Positions 42,951 through 52,476 of a DNA stretch of 64,000 nucleotides are shown piece by piece (position 1 is the stretch's first letter; every line of letters starts with the position of its first letter). Both the position numbers and the translations under genes were made by a program. The stretch is taken from the NCBI RefSeq assembly GCF_016735615.1, contig NZ_JAERSF010000001.1:1054001-1118000 (forward strand), written 5' to 3'. Under the pieces are notes generated by a model that was given only the letters and a program-made list of their open reading frames with translations, was not told where the DNA came from and searched no databases. This stretch comes from Flavobacterium tagetis. GTDB taxonomy: Bacteria > Bacteroidota > Bacteroidia > Flavobacteriales > Flavobacteriaceae.

Positions 42951-44303
42951 TTATTTTTTCTTTTTTAATACTTCATTTGCCTTCAAAAAGTATTCCTCTT
43001 TTTTCTTTGCATCTCCCAATCCATTGTACGCCTCACCTAACTGAATATTAAAATTTGATTCTAATTTTATGTCATCTACTACATAATCAAGACCCATTTC
43101 TAAGACGATTTTTGCATTTTTAAATTGTTTCTGCTGATTGCTTCCTAAGCCAGCATAATAGTAAAACTGAGCCTGACTCGGATAAACTTCAATCAGCATC
43201 ATGGCTCTTTTCGTCATTGGTTCATATTGTTTTGTCTGAGAATAGGCATCCAGCAATAACATATTCGTTTCTAAATCTGTATCTGAATTGGCGCTTAAAT
43301 CTTTTTCATAATATTTAATTGCATTTTCAAACTGTCCTTTACTATGATAAAATTTTCCAATTTCTTTGGCAACATCTACATTCTTATCATTATCAAAATA
43401 AGAAATAGCTTTTTCTAAATCAGCAGAATACTGTGGATTTTTATTTACATAAATCAAAAATTCATTCAAAGTTCTATGTTTGATTTTTGAATCGATTTTT
43501 GAACTTGCCAAAATCACATTCATCGATTTTATAGCTTTATCTGCCTGATTGGCATCTAAGTAGGTTTTGAACAAACTCACCTGCCCCCATTCCGAATTTG
43601 GAATTTCTTTAGCCAATTGTTTTGCTACTTCAAGCGATTTCTCATTGTCATTGTTTTTTGAATACAATAAAATAAGATTCAAATAATTGGATTCTTCTTT
43701 CGGATCTTTTTTAATTTGCTGAATTAGATTATCAATTTCAGCATTCTGATATTTTCCCTGAGATAAAATCTGAGCTTTATAAATTTCGCGATCAGAAGAT
43801 TTACCGAACTTATCGTTCATCTCATTAATTGCTGTCAATGCTTTGTCATACTGATTGGTAATCATGTATAACGAAATCAAATCGTCTTTATACTCTTCGT
43901 CAAAAACAATTATTTTTTGAATAATTTCGATCGCTAGAGGATAGTTTTTTGTTTCGTAACTTACATCATAAATTCCGAGCCAGAACCATTTGTTTTTAGG
44001 ATCAAGTTGTGTGGCTTTTTCAAAAGCAATCTGTGCATTTTGATATTCTTTTAGCGCAAAATAGTTTTTTCCTAATTCAAAATAAGCAACTGCATCATTG
44101 GGTTTAAGTTTAATACATTTCTCCAATGATACAATCGCTTTATCATAATTTTCAATTCCTTTCTGTTTTAATGATTCATAAAATGAGTCTTGATATTCGT
44201 CTGTTGCCATAGCAATATCCTCGGGTTCTGTCTGAGCAAAAACCGAAAATGATGTGCTGAATAAAGCAAAAACCAATATTGTAAAAACTCCTTTTTTAAT
44301 CAT
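42951..44303 (-). CDS. Tetratricopeptide-repeat protein
   Basis: A 450-residue secreted protein with a signal peptide (up to SVFAQTEP). At least eight TPR units follow; clear ones are NYDKAIVSLEKCIKLKPNDAVAYFELGKNYF and EYQNAQIAFEKATQLDPKNKWFWLGI. It probably acts as a periplasmic scaffold. It leads a three-gene set with the DUF4292 lipoprotein and the EnvC-like protein, all for the envelope. Confidence 0.87.
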   Translation of the reverse strand: MIKKGVFTILVFALFSTSFSVFAQTEPEDIAMATDEYQDSFYESLKQKGIENYDKAIVSLEKCIKLKPNDAVAYFELGKNYFALKEYQNAQIAFEKATQLDPKNKWFWLGIYDVSYETKNYPLAIEIIQKIIVFDEEYKDDLISLYMITNQYDKALTAINEMNDKFGKSSDREIYKAQILSQGKYQNAEIDNLIQQIKKDPKEESNYLNLILLYSKNNDNEKSLEVAKQLAKEIPNSEWGQVSLFKTYLDANQADKAIKSMNVILASSKIDSKIKHRTLNEFLIYVNKNPQYSADLEKAISYFDNDKNVDVAKEIGKFYHSKGQFENAIKYYEKDLSANSDTDLETNMLLLDAYSQTKQYEPMTKRAMMLIEVYPSQAQFYYYAGLGSNQQKQFKNAKIVLEMGLDYVVDDIKLESNFNIQLGEAYNGLGDAKKKEEYFLKANEVLKKKK

Positions 44304-44351
44304 TTCTAAAAATTACATTTTAAACAAAACGAAACTTTCTTAATTTTTATT

Positions 44352-45368
44352 TTATTCTAAAACAGCGTAATCTCCAATACTGATACTTGTAAATTTGCCA
44401 TCGTAACTTACATGGTTTCCGATCATTGCATTATCTAAAGCAGCATTTTTAATTTGAGAATAAGTCTGAATCAAACTATTTTTGATTGTACTGTCTGTTA
44501 CATGACAACCATTTCCAAGAGAAACATTTGGACCAATCGTAGTGTTTTTCAAAACCACATTTTGTCCAATATAACAAGGAGGAATAATAGTTGAATTTTC
44601 TAAAGTTACACCATAATCTACTAAATGCTCTCCGTCATTGTGAAGAAAACCTAACATTCTTGTGTTTGTTTCAACCGTAACATCTTTGTTTCCACAATCC
44701 ATCCACTCATCAACACTTCCTGTTTTGAAAACTTTTCCGTTTGCCATCATCGCTTTAATACCATCATTAATCTGGTATTCTCCACCATTCTGAATGTTAT
44801 TATCCAAAACATTTTGAAGTTCGTTTCTTAAAATTCCAACTTCTTTAAAATAATAAATTCCGATAACAGCTAAATCGCTAACAAACTCTTTTGGTTTCTC
44901 AACCAACTCTATAATTTCATTATTCTGGTTCAGTTTTACAACACCAAAAGCTTCTGGCTGATCTACTTGTTTTACCCAGATTACAGCATCTGCTTCTGGA
45001 TCTAATTCAAAATCAGCTCTAATTAAAGTATCTGCGTAAGCAATTACAGCTGGTCCAGAAAGAGATTCTTTAGCACACATAATCGCGTGTCCAGTTCCTA
45101 AAGGCTGATCTTGACGATATATTGAAGCTTTTGCTCCTAATCCTTTAGCCAAATCTTCTAAGCTTGCTACAACATCCTCTCCAAAAAAAGCTTCATCTCC
45201 TAAAATAAAAGCAACTTCTTCAATTGGTTCTTTTAATATTTTGGCAATATCTTCAACTAAACGGTGTACAATAGATTTTCCTGCAACTGGAATTAACGGT
45301 TTTGGAACGGTTAACGTATGAGGCCTCAATCTTGATCCACGGCCTGCCATTGGCACAATTATTTTCAT
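44352..45368 (-). CDS. Sugar-phosphate nucleotidyltransferase with left-handed helix tail
   Basis: A 338-residue NDP-sugar pyrophosphorylase. The NTP-binding start IVPMAGRGSRLRPHTLTVPKPL is canonical and the catalytic region includes AYADTLIRADF and VEKPKEF. Hexapeptide repeats near 250-335 (NSTIIPPCYIGQNVVLKNTTIGPNVSLG) form a left-handed beta helix. It makes an activated sugar for polysaccharide or LPS. It lies 49 bases before the TPR gene and downstream of dut. Confidence 0.9.
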   Translation of the reverse strand: MKIIVPMAGRGSRLRPHTLTVPKPLIPVAGKSIVHRLVEDIAKILKEPIEEVAFILGDEAFFGEDVVASLEDLAKGLGAKASIYRQDQPLGTGHAIMCAKESLSGPAVIAYADTLIRADFELDPEADAVIWVKQVDQPEAFGVVKLNQNNEIIELVEKPKEFVSDLAVIGIYYFKEVGILRNELQNVLDNNIQNGGEYQINDGIKAMMANGKVFKTGSVDEWMDCGNKDVTVETNTRMLGFLHNDGEHLVDYGVTLENSTIIPPCYIGQNVVLKNTTIGPNVSLGNGCHVTDSTIKNSLIQTYSQIKNAALDNAMIGNHVSYDGKFTSISIGDYAVLE

Positions 45369-45433
45369 TCTTTAATTTGATTTTATGGGAAGATCTATCA
45401 AAATCTTCATTGGGTTTGGTCTTTGTTTTTCTA

Positions 45434-45868
45434 TTATTTTACTCCAGTGCTTCCAAAGCCTCCTTCGCCTCTTGATGTTTCAGAAAGCGCTTCAACTTCA
45501 ATCCATTCAGCTCTTTCGTGTTTTGCTATAATCAGCTGTGCAATTCGCTCTCCATTTTCGATTACAAAATCGTCATTAGATAAATTTACTAAAATTACTC
45601 CGATTTCTCCTCTGTAATCTGCATCAACAGTTCCAGGCGAATTCAAAACGGTTACTCCTTTTTTAGCAGCCAGACCACTTCTCGGCCTTACCTGCGCTTC
45701 GTAACCAATTGGCAATTCAATAAAAAGTCCTGTTTTTACAATTGTTCTTTCTAAAGGTTTTAACGTAATTGGTTCTATAATATTGGCACGCAAATCCATT
45801 CCTGCAGAAGCAATCGTTTCGTAATTTGGTAAATCGTGCTGTGATTTATTGATAATTTGAATTTTCAT
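45434..45868 (-). CDS. dut: dUTP diphosphatase
   Basis: A 144-residue trimeric dUTPase. The five motifs are present: [44 protein letters not shown] and the C-terminal [10 protein letters not shown] loop. It hydrolyses dUTP to dUMP, limiting uracil in DNA. It lies between the flippase and nucleotidyltransferase genes, all on the minus strand. Confidence 0.95.
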   Translation of the reverse strand: MKIQIINKSQHDLPNYETIASAGMDLRANIIEPITLKPLERTIVKTGLFIELPIGYEAQVRPRSGLAAKKGVTVLNSPGTVDADYRGEIGVILVNLSNDDFVIENGERIAQLIIAKHERAEWIEVEALSETSRGEGGFGSTGVK

Positions 45869-45895
45869 TTTTGAATATAATTTTCTTAAAACGTC

Positions 45896-47353
45896 TTATT
45901 TTTTCATTATTCCTTTAATGGTATCTTTTTCAAAATGATAGACCATATACATAAAGATTAAAAGAAGCGGAATTCCAACATAATATTTTTCTCTAAATCC
46001 GTAAAAAGAAATAATTGAAAATACTATTGAAACGCCTAAATAAGTACCAATCTTGTTCATATCATAAGGAATTGGATAATATTTATTTCCTAAAACATAA
46101 GAAATAAGCATCATACTTCCATAAGCCGAAATGGTTGCAATTGCAGACCCGTAATAACTGTACTTCGGAATTAAAAGATAATTTAAAATCAAAGTAACAA
46201 TGGCACCTACAATAGAAATGTATGCTCCAATTTTTGTTTTATCTGTCAATTTATACCAAACCGACAAATTGTTGTAGATACCCAAAAAGAAATTTGCCAA
46301 AATAATTAATGGCACAACTTTCATGGCTTCCCAATACGATTTGTTGTCTAATAACAAATATTTTAAAACATCTGCAAAAACGATAACTCCTAATAAAATT
46401 AACGATCCTAGAATCACAAAATATTTGGTGATCACGGCATAAGTCTGTGGTGCGTTTTCATTTTTAGCATGACTAAAAAAGAAAGGTTCTATTCCTAATC
46501 TAAAAGCTGTTGCAAAAAGAACCATAAACAATCCTAATTTGTAACATGCAGAATAAGCTCCAACTTCAGATTTTGCTAAGTTTTCTGGAAGTAAATAACC
46601 TAATAGAATTTTATCAAAATGCTCATTTACCGCAAAAGCTAAACCAGCAACCAAAATCGGAAGCCCATATTTCATCATTTTTTTCCAAAGCACTGGATCA
46701 AATTTTCGTCCAAGCGAAAGATAATTTGGAGAAAGCACAATAAATGTTGCCAAACTTGCTAGAAGGTTTGCAATAAAAATATATGCTATCTGGAAATTTT
46801 GTACATATAAATTATCCCAAACAGAATTTGGATTTGACTCTGCCAATTTTGGAAGATAAATCAAGAAAAATATATTCAGTAATAAATTTATAACAACATT
46901 TCCAATCTTAATTGCCGCATAAACCATTGGCCTTTGATTGGCTCTAAGCTTGGAAAATGGAATTAAAACCAAAGCATCCAATACCAAAATCCATACTGTA
47001 TAAGTAATATACTGAACATCGACTTCGGCAAGGTTTGCCAAAGTATTTCTAAATATTAAGCCAGCAAAAAGAAATAAAATTGAAGTCCAAAATATTGAAA
47101 TAGTAGAAGTTGCAATTACGTTTTTCTTATCATCCTCGGCACTGTAAAATCTAAAAAATGCAGTTTCCATTCCGTAGGAAAGAACTACATTAAAGAAAAC
47201 CATCCAAGACAATACAATTGAAACTTCACCATACTCTGCTGTTGGTAAAATTCCTGTATATAACCTCACTAATAAAAAACTCAGCATTCTCGGTAAAACT
47301 GTAGCCAGTCCGTAAATTGCCGTTTGCTTAAATAGGTTTTTATATAATCCCAA
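45896..47353 (-). CDS. Polysaccharide flippase (Wzx/PST-type)
   Basis: A 485-residue membrane protein with twelve to fourteen helices. It starts with TTG at 47353 (MGLYKNLFKQTAIYGLATVLPRMLSF). The RLYTGILPTAEYGEVSIVLSW segment after the first helix is typical of O-antigen/polysaccharide exporters of the MOP superfamily. It should flip undecaprenyl-linked sugars. It pairs functionally with the nearby nucleotidyltransferase. Confidence 0.87.
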   Translation of the reverse strand: MGLYKNLFKQTAIYGLATVLPRMLSFLLVRLYTGILPTAEYGEVSIVLSWMVFFNVVLSYGMETAFFRFYSAEDDKKNVIATSTISIFWTSILFLFAGLIFRNTLANLAEVDVQYITYTVWILVLDALVLIPFSKLRANQRPMVYAAIKIGNVVINLLLNIFFLIYLPKLAESNPNSVWDNLYVQNFQIAYIFIANLLASLATFIVLSPNYLSLGRKFDPVLWKKMMKYGLPILVAGLAFAVNEHFDKILLGYLLPENLAKSEVGAYSACYKLGLFMVLFATAFRLGIEPFFFSHAKNENAPQTYAVITKYFVILGSLILLGVIVFADVLKYLLLDNKSYWEAMKVVPLIILANFFLGIYNNLSVWYKLTDKTKIGAYISIVGAIVTLILNYLLIPKYSYYGSAIATISAYGSMMLISYVLGNKYYPIPYDMNKIGTYLGVSIVFSIISFYGFREKYYVGIPLLLIFMYMVYHFEKDTIKGIMKK

Positions 47354-47448
47354 AATATAATTCTAATAATGTTTGTAAGACAAAAATAACCATTTCTTTT
47401 GTTTAATGGTGCTTTTGTTGATGCAATAAAGAAAACTTCTAACTGTTT

Positions 47449-47895
47449 TTAAATAGTCATTTTCTTTTCATCCAAAATTTTGACAAAATGAAATCCTTTT
47501 GGAGCATATCCTTGATTATAATAAAATCTATGTGCGCCAAAATTTCCAGTAAAAGCATCCAAAACTATACTGCTACAATTTAATTCTATTGCTTTCTTTT
47601 CTACATAATCGGTAAGTAATTTTCCGATTCCTTTAGATCGATATTCTGGATTAACAACAAAATTGTCAATCTCAAGATATTTTCCAGTCCAAAGTTTTGT
47701 AGCCGACCAGCAGCCTGTTAAGCCAAGACAAATGTCATCTTCAAAAACTGCAATTTGAATATAATTATGAGGAAGCATTTCAGAAAGAAAGTCTTGATAC
47801 TTTTCTAACGATATATTTGGATATAAAAATCGAATCGTACTTATTTGAGCTGTCATATCTTCAATGGTAGTAAGCTCTTTAATATGTAAAGTCAT
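47449..47895 (-). CDS. GNAT acetyltransferase
   Basis: A 148-residue acetyltransferase. The acetyl-CoA site is NPEYRSKGIGKLLTDYVEKKA (R-x-x-G-I-G-K near 90), followed by CSSIVLDAFTGNFGAHRFYYNQGY. The substrate cannot be told. It is a single gene ahead of the hairpin-array gap. Confidence 0.87.
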   Translation of the reverse strand: MTLHIKELTTIEDMTAQISTIRFLYPNISLEKYQDFLSEMLPHNYIQIAVFEDDICLGLTGCWSATKLWTGKYLEIDNFVVNPEYRSKGIGKLLTDYVEKKAIELNCSSIVLDAFTGNFGAHRFYYNQGYAPKGFHFVKILDEKKMTI

Positions 47896-48114
47896 GTTTT
47901 AAAAGAAATAGAATTCAAAAATACTTAAAATATAAGGTAAGCGAAGAGTAATTAAACTTTGAAAATAAATTTTAACAAAAAAAGAAGAATTATTGTACAA
48001 ATCAATCTTAAAATACTTATCTTTAACTAATTATAACAAGTTTTTTTAACAGAACATGTGAAATATATAAAATTTAGTTAAAAATTATGTAACATTTTTT
48101 TTACAGTCTTTGAT

Positions 48115-48122
48115 TAAATTTG
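48115..48122 (+). promoter_or_regulatory. -7 box upstream of the hairpin array
   Basis: TAAATTTG matches TAnnTTTG. Initiation about seven bases downstream would fall at 48129-48130, exactly on the first GGG of the array. A T-rich tract lies at the -33 region but no clear TTG. Confidence 0.5.
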
Positions 48123-48129
48123 TTTCAAA

Positions 48130-48393
48130 GGGAATGAGAAAGCTAGATACAACCCTTTAAAAAAAAGAAGCACTGGGACTAATAAAGCTTGTTTGTTCCC
48201 ATAAAAGACAAAGCATAAGGGATTGATTCAGCTGTAGTAACCCTAAAAAAACAGAGCACTGGGACTAATAAAGCTTGTTTGTTCCCATAAAAGACAAAGC
48301 ACAAGGGATTGATTCTGCTGTATTGTAACCCTTAAAAAAACAGAGCATTGGGATTAATAAAGCTAGTTTGTTCCCATGAAAGACAAAGCACGC
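48130..48393 (+). ncRNA. Array of six 44-bp hairpin repeats, candidate non-coding RNA
   Basis: Six units begin with GGG at 48130, 48175, 48219, 48261, 48305 and 48350, each 25-27 bases long and ending in CCC. The shared pattern is GGGAnTnAT, two bases, AGCT or TGCT, then a G/T-rich arm and ACCC or TCCC. The linkers of 17-19 bases are A-rich with a core AAAAnACAnAGCA. Units alternate in type, so the higher-order period is 86-89 bases. Each unit can fold as an imperfect hairpin. There is no open frame. A -7 box stands just before and a 25-bp hairpin with a T-tract just after, suggesting a transcript near 345 bases. The remaining gap, 47896-48114, is AT-rich and shows nothing else. Confidence 0.55.
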
Positions 48394-48407
48394 AGAGTTA
48401 TCTGTCT

Positions 48408-48478
48408 ATTTTTATAAAATGGTAGTGATTCTCAATTTAACTGTAATTTGAGAATCACCATTTTATAAAAATATTTTT
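48408..48478 (+). terminator. Long hairpin terminator after the array
   Basis: A 16-bp outer stem (48408-48423 with 48457-48472) and a 9-bp inner stem (48427-48435 with 48448-48456), with a 3-base bulge on one side, followed by ATTTTT. Its position and T-tract suit termination of a plus-strand transcript from the array. Confidence 0.6.
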
Positions 48479-48507
48479 AAAAAAGAATAAAACTTCCAAT
48501 AAAAAGA

Positions 48508-48538
48508 AAAGCCAGCATTTAGCTGGCTTTCTTTTTTT
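48508..48538. terminator. Terminator downstream of atpG
   Basis: AAAGCCAGC-attta-GCTGGCTTT with A-rich sequence to the left and CTTTTTTT to the right. On the minus strand it follows the atpG stop by 14 bases and should end the atp transcript. Confidence 0.88.
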
Positions 48539-48551
48539 ATTATAGGATAGA

Positions 48552-49412
48552 TTATCCATTCAAAGCTTCTGCTCCACCAACAATTTCCAAAATCTCACTT
48601 GTAATCGCAGCTTGACGAGCTTTGTTATAAGTTAATTTCAATTGGTTTCTTAAAGCAGTTGCATTATCTGTTGCTTTGTGCATTGCAGTCATACGCGCTC
48701 CATGCTCAGAAGCAAATGAATCGCGGATACCTTTGTACAATTGTGTTTTTAAAGACTTAGGAATTAAAGCCAACACGATTTCTTCTTTACCTGGTTCAAA
48801 AATATAATCTCCAGAAACTGCAGCAGCATCAGTATTGATAGGTGCTAACGGTAAAAACTGTTCTACTTGAACAATTTGAGTCGCAGCATTTTTAAACTGA
48901 TTGTAAACTAACTCAATTCTATCGTATTCTCCAGTTAAAAACTTTTGTGTTAAATCATCTGCAATTCCAGCAACATTTTCAAATGTCAAATTATCAAAAA
49001 TTGCATTATGATGACCGTGGATTTTATGCGTTTTGATTAAAGCATCTCCACCTTTTTTACCAATGGCAAAAACGTCAACTTGCTTTCCAGCATAAAAATC
49101 AGTACGGTTTTTAATCTCTTTAATAATATTCGAATTGAAAGCACCACATAAACCTCTGTTTGAAGTTACAGCTACTAACAATACTTTTTTTACTTCACGT
49201 TGTGTAGTGTAATCTCCTCCTATTTCACCTTCTAGTGTAGCAGAAAGATCTTGCAATAACTCCGTTAATTTCTCGGCATAAGGACGCATTGCAGTGATTG
49301 CATCTTGTGCTTTCTTCAGCTTTGCAGCAGAAACCATTTTCATAGCCGATGTAATCTGCATCGTCGATGAAACGGAAGTAATTCTATTACGGATTTCCTT
49401 TAAATTTGCCAT
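48552..49412 (-). CDS. atpG: ATP synthase F1 subunit gamma
   Basis: A 286-residue central-stalk subunit. N-terminal MANLKEIRNRITSVSSTMQITSAMKMVSAAKL and C-terminal NKARQAAITSEILEIVGGAEAL are the conserved coiled-coil ends that turn inside the alpha/beta ring. It is the last gene of the operon. It is preceded by an 89-base gap with a 17-bp hairpin. atpD and atpC do not follow. Confidence 0.97.
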   Translation of the reverse strand: MANLKEIRNRITSVSSTMQITSAMKMVSAAKLKKAQDAITAMRPYAEKLTELLQDLSATLEGEIGGDYTTQREVKKVLLVAVTSNRGLCGAFNSNIIKEIKNRTDFYAGKQVDVFAIGKKGGDALIKTHKIHGHHNAIFDNLTFENVAGIADDLTQKFLTGEYDRIELVYNQFKNAATQIVQVEQFLPLAPINTDAAAVSGDYIFEPGKEEIVLALIPKSLKTQLYKGIRDSFASEHGARMTAMHKATDNATALRNQLKLTYNKARQAAITSEILEIVGGAEALNG

Positions 49413-49440
49413 CTATTAATTAGAAAATGTGACAATTTTA

Positions 49441-49488
49441 AAATTAGATAATTAGAATAATGATTAACATTTTCTAATTATCTAATTT
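49441..49488 (-). other. 17-bp AT-rich perfect hairpin between atpA and atpG
   Basis: AAATTAGATAATTAGAA (49441-49457) pairs perfectly with 49472-49488 around a 14-base loop. No T-run follows in either direction. It lies in the only sizeable gap between F1 genes and may affect processing or relative levels of atpA and atpG messages. Confidence 0.6.
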
Positions 49489-49501
49489 ACCAATTATCTT
49501 A

Positions 49502-51079
49502 TTAGTTATATTTTGCTGAAACTTCTTTTGCTGCTTTTTCGATAACATCTGTAATTGCGTCATCTAATTTTCCAGCTTTCAAAGCGTTAAGTGTATCTTT
49601 ATGTTTGCTGTTTAAGTAAGCTAAGAAATCTGCTTCGAATTCTTTTACTTTATTAACAGGAACATTTCTTAATAAGTTTTTAGAACCAGCGTAGATAATC
49701 GCTACTTGGTTTTCAACTGTATAAGGATCATTTAAACCTTGTTTCAAGATCTCAACGTTTCTTTTACCTTTTTCAATTACGTTTAAAGTAACAGAATCTA
49801 AGTCAGAACCAAATTTAGCGAAAGCTTCTAATTCACGGAATTGAGCTTGGTCTAATTTTAAAGTTCCAGAAACTTTTTTCATTGATTTAATTTGAGCATT
49901 ACCTCCAACACGAGATACAGAAATACCTACGTTAATTGCAGGACGAACCCCAGAGTTGAACAAATCTCCATCAAGGAAAATCTGACCATCTGTAATAGAG
50001 ATTACGTTTGTCGGGATATATGCAGAAACGTCACCAGCTTGAGTTTCGATAATTGGTAAAGCAGTTAATGAACCACCACCTTTTACGATAGATTTAATAG
50101 AATCTGGCAAATCATTCATGTTTTTAGCGATACCATCATCAGCGATTACTTTACAAGCACGCTCTAATAAACGAGAGTGTAAGTAGAAAACGTCTCCAGG
50201 ATAAGCCTCACGTCCCGGTGGTCTTCTTAATAAAAGAGAAACCTCACGATAAGCAACAGCTTGTTTAGATAAATCATCATATACGATAAGAGCTGGGCGA
50301 CCAGAATCTCTGAAGTATTCTCCAATTGCTGCACCAGCGAATGGAGCGTAAACTTGCATTGGAGCTGGATCAGAAGCATTAGCAGCAACGATAACTGTAT
50401 AAGCCATTGCTCCTTTTTCTTCTAACATTTTTGCGATTCCTGCTACAGTTGAAGCTTTTTGTCCAATTGCAACATATATACAGAATACAGGTTTTCCTGC
50501 ATCGTAGAATTCTTTTTGATTTAAGATTGTATCGATACAAACAGTAGATTTTCCTGTTTGACGGTCACCGATTACAAGCTCACGTTGTCCACGACCAACT
50601 GGAATCATAGCATCAACTGCTTTTACTCCTGTTTGTAATGGCTCAGTTACTGGTTGACGGAAAATAACTCCAGGAGCTTTTCTTTCTAAAGGCATTTCGT
50701 ATAAGTCACCACCGATTGGTCCTTTTCCATCAATTGGAAAACCAAGAGTGTTAACAACACGTCCTACCATTTGCTCACCAACTTTAAGAGAAGCAATACG
50801 TTGAGTTCTTTTTGCTGTAGATCCTTCTTTAATACCAGTTGATGGTCCTAATAATACAACCCCAACATTATCCTCCTCAAGATTCAATACGATACCTTCC
50901 ATACCGTTATCAAATTCCACTAACTCTCCATATTGTACATTAGATAGCCCGTAAACACGAGCAATACCGTCTCCAACTTGAAGTACTGATCCTACTTCCT
51001 CTAGTGTAGCACCAGATTCAAAACCTTCTACTTCCTTTCTTAATATTGCTGAAATTTCAGCAGGTTTGATTTCCGCCAT
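49502..51079 (-). CDS. atpA: ATP synthase F1 subunit alpha
   Basis: A 525-residue nucleotide-binding subunit. The P-loop is [10 protein letters not shown] near 171-180 and the [29 protein letters not shown] segment is strongly conserved, with the arginine finger in [15 protein letters not shown]. It builds the alpha3beta3 head with beta, which must be encoded elsewhere in the genome. Confidence 0.97.
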   Translation of the reverse strand: MAEIKPAEISAILRKEVEGFESGATLEEVGSVLQVGDGIARVYGLSNVQYGELVEFDNGMEGIVLNLEEDNVGVVLLGPSTGIKEGSTAKRTQRIASLKVGEQMVGRVVNTLGFPIDGKGPIGGDLYEMPLERKAPGVIFRQPVTEPLQTGVKAVDAMIPVGRGQRELVIGDRQTGKSTVCIDTILNQKEFYDAGKPVFCIYVAIGQKASTVAGIAKMLEEKGAMAYTVIVAANASDPAPMQVYAPFAGAAIGEYFRDSGRPALIVYDDLSKQAVAYREVSLLLRRPPGREAYPGDVFYLHSRLLERACKVIADDGIAKNMNDLPDSIKSIVKGGGSLTALPIIETQAGDVSAYIPTNVISITDGQIFLDGDLFNSGVRPAINVGISVSRVGGNAQIKSMKKVSGTLKLDQAQFRELEAFAKFGSDLDSVTLNVIEKGKRNVEILKQGLNDPYTVENQVAIIYAGSKNLLRNVPVNKVKEFEADFLAYLNSKHKDTLNALKAGKLDDAITDVIEKAAKEVSAKYN

Positions 51080-51116
51080 CTTAATTTATAATTTAGACAC
51101 TTTTTGTGTTATAAAA

Positions 51117-51650
51117 CTAATTACTTAACTCTCTTTTTAATACTTGTAATCTGTTAGCAACTGAAGCGTTGTACTGATTATCTCCTATTCTCAAAATAAA
51201 TCCACCAATAATTGAAGGATCTACTACATTTTCTATTGTAATTTTTTTATCTGATAAAGTAGCAACTTTTGCCAAAACTTTAGCTTCTAAAGCAGCATCC
51301 ATTGGAATAGCTGTAGTAACTTTTGCTACTTCAACCCCATTGTTATCATCAAATAATTTATTGTATTCTAATGCAATTGCATATAGAATTTCAAATCTTT
51401 TGTTTTCAAATAATAAACGGAACAATCCTTTTGTCACTCCATTTACATCTGCAAAAACTTCTAAAAGAGCACCTTCTTTAACTTCAACAGTTGTTGTTGG
51501 GTTTTGAATAAATGTGCTCAACTCTTCATTACTCTCAATTACTTTAGCAATTGATTTCATATCGTTATTGACAGCTTCGGCAACACCTTTAGAGTTTGCT
51601 AAGTCTAGAATTGCTTTTGCATAACGAATTGCTGCTCTTGTACTTGCCAT
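51117..51650 (-). CDS. atpH: ATP synthase F1 subunit delta
   Basis: A 177-residue stator subunit. The N-terminal helical domain starts ASTRAAIRYAKAILDLANSKG and the C-terminal part has IGGFILRIGDNQYNASVANRLQVLKREL, the family signature. It links F1 to the b subunit. It lies four bases after atpF. Confidence 0.95.
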   Translation of the reverse strand: MASTRAAIRYAKAILDLANSKGVAEAVNNDMKSIAKVIESNEELSTFIQNPTTTVEVKEGALLEVFADVNGVTKGLFRLLFENKRFEILYAIALEYNKLFDDNNGVEVAKVTTAIPMDAALEAKVLAKVATLSDKKITIENVVDPSIIGGFILRIGDNQYNASVANRLQVLKRELSN

Positions 51651-51654
51651 AATC

Positions 51655-52155
51655 TTAGTTTAACTTTACGTCACCTAACATTTTCTCAACCAATTTAGTT
51701 TGAGATTCTTTGTTAGATAATTCTTCTTTCAATAATTTTTCAGCAATACTCAATGATAGAGAAGAAACTTGAGATTTCAATTCTGCCATTGCAGCATTCT
51801 TTTCGCTTTCGATAGCAGCTTTAGCTTGATCAATCATTTTTTGACCTGCTTCTTGCGCTTCGTTTTTAGAATCAGCAATCATTTTCTCTTTCATTTCGCG
51901 AGCTTCTTTCAACATCGCGTCACGTTCAGCACGAGCTTCATTCAAAATTCTTTGATTGTCAGCTTGTAAGTTTTCCATTTCTCTCTTTGCGTTTTCAGCA
52001 GAAAGCAATGCATTTTTAATACCTTCTTCTCTTGCAGTAATAGATTCCATAATTGGTTTCCAAGCAAATTTTACTAAAAGTAAAATCAATATTACCAAGA
52101 TTAAAGCTTGCCAGAAGAATAATCCGAATGAAAAATCGTTAATTAACTTATCCAT
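51655..52155 (-). CDS. atpF: ATP synthase F0 subunit b
   Basis: A 166-residue peripheral stalk protein: one N-terminal membrane helix (FGLFFWQALILVILILLLVKFAW), then a long charged coiled coil with MLKEAREMKEKMIADSKNEAQEAG. The tether end SLSIAEKLLKEEL is typical. It follows atpE after a 90-base gap that contains a perfect 10-bp stem-loop. Confidence 0.95.
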   Translation of the reverse strand: MDKLINDFSFGLFFWQALILVILILLLVKFAWKPIMESITAREEGIKNALLSAENAKREMENLQADNQRILNEARAERDAMLKEAREMKEKMIADSKNEAQEAGQKMIDQAKAAIESEKNAAMAELKSQVSSLSLSIAEKLLKEELSNKESQTKLVEKMLGDVKLN

Positions 52156-52202
52156 TTTATATAACTATATTAAATATTTAATTTCTTTTTTAAAAGTAAC
52201 AA

Positions 52203-52227
52203 CATCTTTAACCAACCGTTAAAGATG
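52203..52227 (-). other. Stem-loop between atpE and atpF
   Basis: CATCTTTAAC and GTTAAAGATG pair perfectly around CAACC. It lies 19 bases after the atpE stop and about 48 before atpF. Because c subunits are needed in about tenfold excess, a 3' stem-loop that stabilises the atpE message or slows entry to atpF would make sense. That role is inferred. Confidence 0.55.
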
Positions 52228-52245
52228 CCGTTATTTCTCTCTTTA

Positions 52246-52443
52246 TTATTTTCCTAAGATTAAAGCAGCGAATGCTAAACCTTCTAATAAAGCCGCGATA
52301 ATAATCATCGCAGTTTGAATTTTACCAGCAGCTTCTGGCTGACGAGCAATAGCGTCCATAGCAGATCCACCGATTTTACCTAAACCTAAACCTGCACCGA
52401 TTACTACTAAACCAGCACCTACTAAAGTTGGAATTGTTCCCAT
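52246..52443 (-). CDS. atpE: ATP synthase F0 subunit c
   Basis: A 65-residue hairpin protein with two membrane helices: GAGLVVIGAGLGLGKIG and MIIIAALLEGLAFAALILG. The polar loop is ARQPE. The ion-binding Glu is in ALLEGLAF. No Gln is seen in the helix 1 position used by Na+-type rings, so a proton-driven ring is likely. Confidence 0.97.
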   Translation of the reverse strand: MGTIPTLVGAGLVVIGAGLGLGKIGGSAMDAIARQPEAAGKIQTAMIIIAALLEGLAFAALILGK

Positions 52444-52476
52444 AACTATTTATATATATAAAATTAAACTTCTAAA

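Noticed and set aside
48130..48393. CRISPR array
   Set aside because: The sequences between repeats are themselves conserved and A-rich, not unique spacers, and no cas gene is in the window.
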